A stretch of DNA of 64,000 bases from Aerophototrophica crusticola. GTDB taxonomy: Bacteria; Pseudomonadota; Alphaproteobacteria; Azospirillales; Azospirillaceae. The stretch covers positions 1 to 64,000 of the forward strand of contig MOEB01000010.1 of assembly GCA_001939945.1 (NCBI GenBank), read 5' to 3'. The notes under the pieces were generated by a model that worked only from the letters and a program-made list of their open reading frames with translations, was not told where the DNA came from and searched no databases. The translations under genes and the position numbers were made by a program. Shown here in pieces: positions 59,106 through 64,000 of the stretch. Every line of letters begins with the position of its first letter. Position 1 is the stretch's first letter.

Positions 59106-60148
59106 TCACGGCCTATGTCCGACAGGGCGACCGGCTGGCCGCCTTCGCGTTGGAACCCGGCGCGCCCTTGCCGGAGGGCACCCTCTGGCTGGACGTGCTG
59201 CGGCCGGCGGAGGCGGAGCGGGGCGTGCTGGGCACCGCGCTCGGCATCGATCTGCCCACCAAGGAGGACATGAGCGAGATTGAGGCCTCCAGCCGCCTGT
59301 ACCTGGAGGGGGAGGCCGCCTTCCTCACCACCCCCGTCATCAGCCGGGGGGAGACGGGGCGGCTGGACCTCGGCCTGCTGACCTTCATCCTGACGCCGGC
59401 CGTGCTGGTCACGGTGCGCCACACGGAGCCGCTCTGGCTCTCCATCTACGCGGCGCGCACCCTGCGCCACCCGAACCTGGCCCCCACCCCGGTGGACGCC
59501 ATGCTGGGCCTGCTGGAAGCGGTGGTGGACCGGGCGGCGGACGTGCTGGAGATGGTGGGCACCGACCTGGATCACCTCTCCACCCAGATCTTCGCCGAGG
59601 CGACGGAGGTGGAGGCCGGCGTGCTGGAGGCCGGGCGCCGCGGCGACAAGCGGCGCCAGGTGGTGCGCAAGGCCAAGCGAAGGAAGGCCCAGTCGGACCA
59701 GCTCCGCAGCGTCATCACCGCCGTGGGCCGGGCGGGCGACCTGGTGCAGAAGGTGCGGGACTGCCTGGCCGGGCTGGAACGGCTCTGCGCCTTCGCCACC
59801 ACCGTGGCGGGGCCGCGCATGGCCAAGGAACAGAAGGTCCGGCTGAAGACCCTGGCCCGCGACGTCCATTCCCTGGTGGAGCATGCGGGCTTCCAGGCCA
59901 TGCAGGGCAGCTTCCTGCTGGATGCCACGCTGGGCCTGATCAACATCCAGCAGACCACCATCATCAAGATCTTCTCGGTGGCCGCCGTCGCCTTCCTGCC
60001 GCCCACCCTGGTGGCCAGCCTGTACGGCATGAACTTCCACCACATGCCGGAACTGGACTGGCAGTTGGGCTACCCGCTGGCCCTGCTGCTGATGGTCGTC
60101 GCCGCGGTGGTGCCGCTGCTGTACTTCAAGAAACGTGGTTGGTTGTGA
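59102..60148 (+). CDS. CorA-family magnesium transporter
   Basis: 348 aa. It probably starts at TTG 59102, overlapping the folD stop; there is no better ATG. N-terminal cytoplasmic funnel domain (1-260) with [29 protein letters not shown] and long helices ([24 protein letters not shown]). Two C-terminal membrane helices with the signature [13 protein letters not shown] between them. KKRGWL is the typical C-terminus. It imports Mg2+ (or Co2+/Ni2+), gated by bound Mg2+. Confidence 0.94.
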   Translation: MITAYVRQGDRLAAFALEPGAPLPEGTLWLDVLRPAEAERGVLGTALGIDLPTKEDMSEIEASSRLYLEGEAAFLTTPVISRGETGRLDLGLLTFILTPAVLVTVRHTEPLWLSIYAARTLRHPNLAPTPVDAMLGLLEAVVDRAADVLEMVGTDLDHLSTQIFAEATEVEAGVLEAGRRGDKRRQVVRKAKRRKAQSDQLRSVITAVGRAGDLVQKVRDCLAGLERLCAFATTVAGPRMAKEQKVRLKTLARDVHSLVEHAGFQAMQGSFLLDATLGLINIQQTTIIKIFSVAAVAFLPPTLVASLYGMNFHHMPELDWQLGYPLALLLMVVAAVVPLLYFKKRGWL

Positions 60149-60151
60149 TTC

Positions 60152-60233
60152 GTAGGTCGGATTAGCGGCGAAGCCGCGTAATCCGACGTCACCCTTGCCA
60201 GCCGTCGGATTACGCTCCGCTAATCCGACCTAC
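60152..60233. repeat. Paired GTAGGTCGGATTAGC repeat, doubling as a terminator
   Basis: GTAGGTCGGATTAGCGGC...GCCGCGTAATCCGAC on the left and its inverse GTCGGATTACGC-TCC-GCTAATCCGACCTAC on the right, 16 bp apart. GTAGGTCGGATTAGC repeats are known from many proteobacteria. Between convergent corA and the esterase gene; the esterase TAG stop is part of the right arm (CTAC). Confidence 0.85.
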
Positions 60234-61588
60234 TTCAACCCCTCCACCCGCAGCACCACGAACTCCGTGTCGTCGGCCCGGTCCAGGAAGCGGCCGGCGG
60301 AGAAGGGGAAGTTGTTGTCGTTGGCCACCAGGACGCGCCCGTCGGGCAGCAGGGCCGCGCTCTCGATGGTGACGAAGGGCATGCCGTAACGGCCCTCGGC
60401 CCCGCCCTGCTTCGCCAAGCCCTTGGGGTCGGCGATGGCCAGCAGGTCGATGTAGCCCTCCTTGGCCACCGCGGCACCGGCGGCCCCTTCCGGTGGGCGG
60501 GTGACCAGGTAGAGTCGCTTGAACCGGGCCGGGCGCTCGAAGCAGGTGGGGCCGGGCTGGCCGGCGGGGCAGGCGCGGGCGGCATCCCCCTCCCCACTGT
60601 CCCGTTCAAGCACCAGGGCGCGGCGCTCGTCCACCCAGGTGGCCTCCGCCACCGTGTTCCCGTCGGCTTCCAGCGGGTAGGTCCAGCCCTCGCCCGTCCA
60701 GCGCTTGTCCACCGTGTCATAGACCATCCAGCGCAGCCGCGGCTTGCCGTCGGCCCAGCGCTCCGCCGTGCCTTCCTTCCAGACCGGTCCCTCCATCAAG
60801 GCATAGAGCTTGCGCCCGTCGGGGCCCGCCATCAGCGACTCGAACCCGCGGGACCGGCCCACCTCGAAGGCCAGGGGCTGGTCGGGGGTGCCGGGCAGGC
60901 GCAAGGCCGGGTGGTCCGGGGACCGGACGGGCTTGCCGTCCACCTCCGTCTCCACCGGCTCCTGCAACCGCCCCTGCCGGTCGAAGCGCAGCAGGAAGGG
61001 GCCGAACTCGTCCGACACCCAGAACCCGTCCGGCGTGACCACCAGGCTTTCCGGGTCTATGTCGGCGCCGGTCAGGTACCGGCGCTCCGTCCCCTCCAGC
61101 GTGATCGGCCAGGGGAAGCGGCGGTCCGGGTCGGACAGCCACAGGGTCTCCACCCGCTCCGCCTTGCCGCCGCCGAAGTCCAGCCGGAACCGGTGCAGCC
61201 CCAGCAGCGCGTCGGCGGAGTTGCCCTTGGCCCCATAGCCATTGTCCGCCAGGCCCCACACCGTCCCGTCCGCCGCGGCGCGGAGGGAGGACACGCCCTG
61301 CACCGGCTGTCCCTTCACCGGCAGGTCGATGCCCGTGGGCCGGCCGGATGGGCCGGGGCTGGTGCGGCCCTGGATCTTGCCGGGCTCATCCACCCGCCTG
61401 CCGCCGGGACCGGTGAACTTGCCCGACAGGGCCAGGGCGGGGGGCGCGTCCGGCGGCGGAGGCACCAGCGTGTTGGCGGGAAGCACCGCCTGCCCCTCCA
61501 AGATGGCGGGCAGCAGGGTGTTGGCATCGGCCAGCGCGGGCGCGGTCCCTAGCGACAAGAGGGCGGCGGCAAGTCTCAGGGCGCGCAT
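60230..61588 (-). CDS. Esterase-like activity of phytase family protein
   Basis: 452 aa from ATG 61588; a frame open to 62404 only shadows the NnrU gene. Signal peptide MRALRLAAALLSLGTAPALA. A beta-propeller-like phytase-like domain: VQGVSSLRAAADGTVWGLADNGYGAKGNSADALLGLHRFRLDF, LTGADIDPESLVVTPDGFWVSDEFGPFLLRFD, RGFESLMAGPDGRKLYALMEG, LLPDGRVLVANDNNFPFSAGRF. The EGLA/ES-DEFGP pattern is typical. Secreted or periplasmic; substrate unknown. The stop codon lies in the paired repeat. Confidence 0.9.
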   Translation of the reverse strand: MRALRLAAALLSLGTAPALADANTLLPAILEGQAVLPANTLVPPPPDAPPALALSGKFTGPGGRRVDEPGKIQGRTSPGPSGRPTGIDLPVKGQPVQGVSSLRAAADGTVWGLADNGYGAKGNSADALLGLHRFRLDFGGGKAERVETLWLSDPDRRFPWPITLEGTERRYLTGADIDPESLVVTPDGFWVSDEFGPFLLRFDRQGRLQEPVETEVDGKPVRSPDHPALRLPGTPDQPLAFEVGRSRGFESLMAGPDGRKLYALMEGPVWKEGTAERWADGKPRLRWMVYDTVDKRWTGEGWTYPLEADGNTVAEATWVDERRALVLERDSGEGDAARACPAGQPGPTCFERPARFKRLYLVTRPPEGAAGAAVAKEGYIDLLAIADPKGLAKQGGAEGRYGMPFVTIESAALLPDGRVLVANDNNFPFSAGRFLDRADDTEFVVLRVEGLK

Positions 61589-61738
61589 GGGCGGGGGCTC
61601 CGTCTTGCGGGTCGGGGCCGCAGTGTGACGGACACGCGGCACCCCTCCAACCCTTTCCCCAACCGGCGATGGCCCTGGGGTGTTGCCGCGGGCCGTGGCT
61701 CGGGCATGATGGGCCCCGGATGATCGGGAGCAAGAAGC

Positions 61739-62440
61739 ATGGTCGGCACCATCTGGGGCCTGGCGCTGGCGGGGGCGTTCCTGCTGGCCAGCCATTTCGG
61801 CATTTCCAGCACAAGGCTGCGCCCGGCCGTGGTGGACCGGCTGGGGGAGGGGCCGTATCGCGGCCTCTATTCCCTGGTGGCGGCCGGCGCCTTCGCCTGG
61901 TTCGTCTGGGCCTATGAGACGGCACCCTATGCCCCGGTCTGGGACTGGCAACCCTGGCAGGCCTGGGTGCCGGCGGTGCTGATGCCCTTGGCCCTGCTGC
62001 TGGTGGTGGGCGGCCTGACCACCCGCAACCCCACCTCCGTCGGCCAGGAAAAGGCCCTGACCTCGGCCGAGCCCGCACAGGGCGTGCTGCGCATCACCCG
62101 CCACCCCTTCCTGTGGGGCGTGGGGCTGTGGGCCCTGTCGCACCTGGTGCCCAATGGCGATCTGGGCGGCCTGCTGTTCTTCGGCACCCTGGCCGCCCTG
62201 GGCATCGTCGGCGCCCTGTTGCTGGACGCCAAGAAACGGGCCGGCGGTGGGCTGGACTGGGAACGGTTCGAGCTGACCACCGGCTTCGTCCCCTTCAGCG
62301 CCATCCTGGCCGGCAAGCAGAGCCTGGCCCGGGCGGCGGGGGAGTTCGGCCTGTGGCGGCTGGTCGTGGTCGTGGTGCTCTACGGCGCCCTGCTGCACCT
62401 GCACCCCTGGCTGTTCGGCGTGCCGGCGATCCCGGGGTGA
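61739..62440 (+). CDS. NnrU family membrane protein
   Basis: 233 aa with about 6 membrane helices. Family motifs: WGLALAGAFLLASHFGISSTRLRPAVVDRLGEGPYRGLYSLVAAGAFAWF; TTRNPTSVGQEKAL; GVLRITRHPFLWGVGLWALSHLVPNGDL; and GLDWERFELTTGFVPFSAI. NnrU was described with denitrification genes but the family is broader and also related to isoprenylcysteine methyltransferase-like proteins. No nitrate genes are near. Divergent from the esterase gene. Confidence 0.92.
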   Translation: MVGTIWGLALAGAFLLASHFGISSTRLRPAVVDRLGEGPYRGLYSLVAAGAFAWFVWAYETAPYAPVWDWQPWQAWVPAVLMPLALLLVVGGLTTRNPTSVGQEKALTSAEPAQGVLRITRHPFLWGVGLWALSHLVPNGDLGGLLFFGTLAALGIVGALLLDAKKRAGGGLDWERFELTTGFVPFSAILAGKQSLARAAGEFGLWRLVVVVVLYGALLHLHPWLFGVPAIPG

Positions 62441-62528
62441 AACAGGATTTGGGAGTTGACATTAGAGAAATGTTTATGGTTTGTTCGGCGCTTGCCGATT
62501 GCATTTAGAATGGAGTCTCGCAGTGTTT

Positions 62529-63020
62529 ATGGCTAATCAAATTAGATCTGACACAATTAAAAATTTGAAACCGGGAACTGTTTTTGCAAAAAGAGTGTCT
62601 TCGGGATTTAAACTGTTCATGAGAGCTGTCGAAATTGGCGAGGAAGGAACTGAGACACATTGCATAATCATGTTAGACGGGGAGATGTCTAATGGGAATC
62701 AATATTTCCCACTCAGCCAAACGAGAAATGATCCAGTCATATATTATCCAGATGCGTTTATTGAATTCTCGGTATTTGGTGAAAAATGGAAAATGGCAAC
62801 AGATAGCTTTAGATACTCCTTTGACGTGATTTTGAGTGACGGGAGTGCGTATTTTGTTTTTGGTTATGGAATGGGCGAGATCGGTCATTTGAATATCAGC
62901 ACTGGAGTTATTGATTTTTCGGAAAAGATCATTGCCAATGTCACGAGGGAATACAAAATTCTGAGCCAAAACCCGGGTGATGCCGAGCCAACGATTCTAT
63001 TCGAACGGAAAGATCAATGA
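62529..63020 (+). CDS. AT-rich orphan gene, 163 aa, coupled to a HigA-like antitoxin
   Basis: ATG 62529 (MANQIRSDTIKNLKPGTVFAKRV) with GGAG upstream; a frame from 62481 is less likely. The segment is roughly 40% G+C by eye, against about 70% around it, with A/T-ending codons, so it was probably acquired. The protein is beta-rich and aromatic (YYPDAFIEFSVFGEKWKM; FRYSFDVILSDGSAYFVFGYGMGEIGHLNISTG), with no signal or membrane segment. Its last four bases overlap the higA start (ATGA). HigB toxins normally occupy this position but are about 90 aa, basic and RelE-like, and this protein does not resemble them. Family unknown. Confidence 0.8.
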   Translation: MANQIRSDTIKNLKPGTVFAKRVSSGFKLFMRAVEIGEEGTETHCIIMLDGEMSNGNQYFPLSQTRNDPVIYYPDAFIEFSVFGEKWKMATDSFRYSFDVILSDGSAYFVFGYGMGEIGHLNISTGVIDFSEKIIANVTREYKILSQNPGDAEPTILFERKDQ

Positions 63021-63364
63021 TTCCTAGTCTGAATCATGGTGCCGCGGGGCTTAATCTCCGTGCCACCGACAAATGTCCCCCGATCCATCCCGGCGAAATC
63101 CTAGCTGATGATCTTGAAGCCATAGGCATGAGTGCCTGGAAGTTCGCGGGGCACATCGGCGTGCCCCCAACAGCCATCTCGGGCCTCCTCAAAGGCAAAC
63201 GCCGGGTGGATGGAGCCATGGCCCTCCGCCTCGGCCGCGTCTTCGGGACCAGCTCCGAATACTGGGAACGGCTCCAGGCCAACTATGAGCGCAAGGTCGC
63301 GCTGGCGGAACTGGGGCCGAAGCTGGACGCGATCACGCCGTTGGTGGACAGTCCCGCCGCCTGA
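63017..63364 (+). CDS. higA: HigA-family addiction-module antitoxin
   Basis: 115 aa from ATG 63017. The HigA signature is complete: PPIHPGEILADDLEAIGMSAWKFAGHIGVPPTAISGLLKGKRRVDGAMALRLGRVFGTSSEYWERLQANYE. It is an XRE-type HTH that binds its operon promoter and its toxin. In usual higBA loci the toxin gene lies directly upstream; here the upstream gene is a 163-aa AT-rich unknown. G+C is near genome level, unlike the upstream gene. The N-terminal 20 residues (MIPSLNHGAAGLNLRATDKC) are longer than usual. Confidence 0.92.
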   Translation: MIPSLNHGAAGLNLRATDKCPPIHPGEILADDLEAIGMSAWKFAGHIGVPPTAISGLLKGKRRVDGAMALRLGRVFGTSSEYWERLQANYERKVALAELGPKLDAITPLVDSPAA

Positions 63365-63436
63365 TCCCATCGCCCGGCTTCCTTCCCCGCGGCCTTCCTG
63401 CCATGCTCCCGGCAAAACACCGGGAGGATTGAGGTT

Positions 63437-64000
63437 ATGGCGGAGAGCGCTGCCGATTACGCGCCCACGGCCCGCGGCACCAACCTGTTCGAGACGGACA
63501 CCAACCTGATCCGCCTGCTGGAACGGCGGGCGCCGGAGGTGCTGGAGCGGCATGAGGAGCGGCTGGCCGACTTCGGTGCCTGGGCCGGCGGGCCCCTGGA
63601 CGCCCAGGCCGAATACACAGACCGCTTCGCGAACCCGAAGCTGGACCCCTACGGCCCAAATGGCGAGCGGACGGGCCGCGTCGTTTTCAACAGCGACTAC
63701 CTGGCCTGCCATGCGGAGGCGTACCGGCGCGGCGCCGTCGGGCTTCCTTACCTGCCCGGGGGCGACGGCAGCCACCTGCCCTGCTTCACCATGGGCTATT
63801 TGCTGTCCCACAGCGACATCGCGATCCACTGCCCGGTGACCATGACCGGGGCGGTGGCCTATGTGCTGGACAGGCTGGCCCCCAACGACGTCCGCGCCCG
63901 CTACCTGCCCGAGCTGACCCGCATGGACGGCAAGGCCCTGTCTGGCGGCACCTGGGCGACCGAACTCCACGGCGGCTCCGACGTGGGCGCCACGACGACG
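63437..64000 (+). CDS. Acyl-CoA dehydrogenase family protein, AidB-like (partial)
   Basis: Start ATG 63437 with GAGGTT upstream; the frame is open to the window edge (188 codons). The N-terminal part matches AidB-type acyl-CoA dehydrogenases: TNLFETDTNLIRLLERRAPEVLERHEERLADFGAW, NPKLDPYGPNGERTGRVVFNSDY, CFTMGYLLSHSDIAIHCPVTMTGAVAYVLDRLAP, and LSGGTWATELHGGSDVGA. E. coli AidB binds DNA and protects against alkylation; relatives are flavoproteins with unclear substrates. The C-terminal two thirds lie outside the window. Confidence 0.9.
   Translation, partial: MAESAADYAPTARGTNLFETDTNLIRLLERRAPEVLERHEERLADFGAWAGGPLDAQAEYTDRFANPKLDPYGPNGERTGRVVFNSDYLACHAEAYRRGAVGLPYLPGGDGSHLPCFTMGYLLSHSDIAIHCPVTMTGAVAYVLDRLAPNDVRARYLPELTRMDGKALSGGTWATELHGGSDVGATTT

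Noticed and set aside
62529-63020. HigB toxin identity for the gene before higA
   Set aside because: The product is 163 aa, not basic and lacks the RelE-like pattern; HigB is about 90 aa.

Overview
The window is chromosomal DNA of a high-GC alphaproteobacterium (close to 70% G+C by eye). Several things point to the Rhodospirillales, most likely Azospirillaceae or a near relative: pckA next to chvI-chvG, an Hsp20-DUF1150 pair, rpsT directly before dnaA, a pspF-pspABC locus with a sigma-54 promoter, and an UrcA-family protein. Genus is inference only. No prophage, plasmid genes, transposase or CRISPR array was found. This is core chromosome with scattered small accessory modules (toxin-antitoxin pairs, one AT-rich insertion) and many intergenic palindromic repeats.

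Layout. 0-5 kb: end of a small Ala/Thr-rich protein, fliN-like, a heat-shock unit (candidate RpoH promoter, ROSE-like thermometer, hsp20, DUF1150), tRNA-Gly, an acetyltransferase, apaG, folE. 5-12 kb: unknown exported proteins, the zinc uptake locus znuB-znuC / znuA with a Zur-like operator between the divergent genes, dapB, ychF and a cupin. 12-16 kb: phage-shock operon (66-aa membrane protein, pspA, pspB, pspC and two extra PspB-like proteins) divergent from pspF. 16-25 kb: hipBA; then homogentisate catabolism (MarR regulator, hmgA, fumarylacetoacetase-like gene, maiA) interrupted by a Phd/PIN toxin-antitoxin pair, a 2OG-Fe(II) oxygenase, a TraB/GumN protein, UrcA and an SDR. 25-33 kb: a nitronate-monooxygenase-like flavoprotein, 1.1 kb of repeat-rich non-coding DNA, an ECF sigma / anti-sigma / periplasmic sensor operon, a hybrid histidine kinase and an unknown exported protein. 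33-44 kb: pckA, a HugZ-like protein, chvI-chvG, vapBC, enoyl-CoA hydratase, rpsT, dnaA, a GST. 44-56 kb: addA, DUF1003, a DegQ/HtrA protease divergent from a two-component pair, and an amino-acid ABC importer without an adjacent ATPase. 56-64 kb: an unrecognised two-gene unit, tRNA-Ala, yggT-DUF167-folD-corA, a phytase-like esterase, an NnrU protein, a strikingly AT-rich orphan gene overlapping a HigA-type antitoxin, and the start of an AidB-like acyl-CoA dehydrogenase.

How genes fit together. Envelope stress recurs: PspF/PspABC, DegQ with a neighbouring two-component system, the ECF sigma operon and ChvG-ChvI. ChvI-ChvG next to pckA is a known alphaproteobacterial arrangement tying envelope or acid sensing to gluconeogenic carbon flow. 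hmgA, fah-like and maiA together take homogentisate to fumarate and acetoacetate.

The least expected signals are non-coding. Four intergenic loci (11.4, 26.8, 29.6 and 53.2 kb) carry 5-8-base words repeated every 10-11 bp (one helical turn); in at least three, the words form long inverted arms around a 60-120 bp core. A separate three-hairpin repeat of about 75 bp occurs at six intergenic sites. The best candidate for a new protein module is the AT-rich 163-aa gene translationally coupled to a HigA-type antitoxin at 62.5-63.4 kb.
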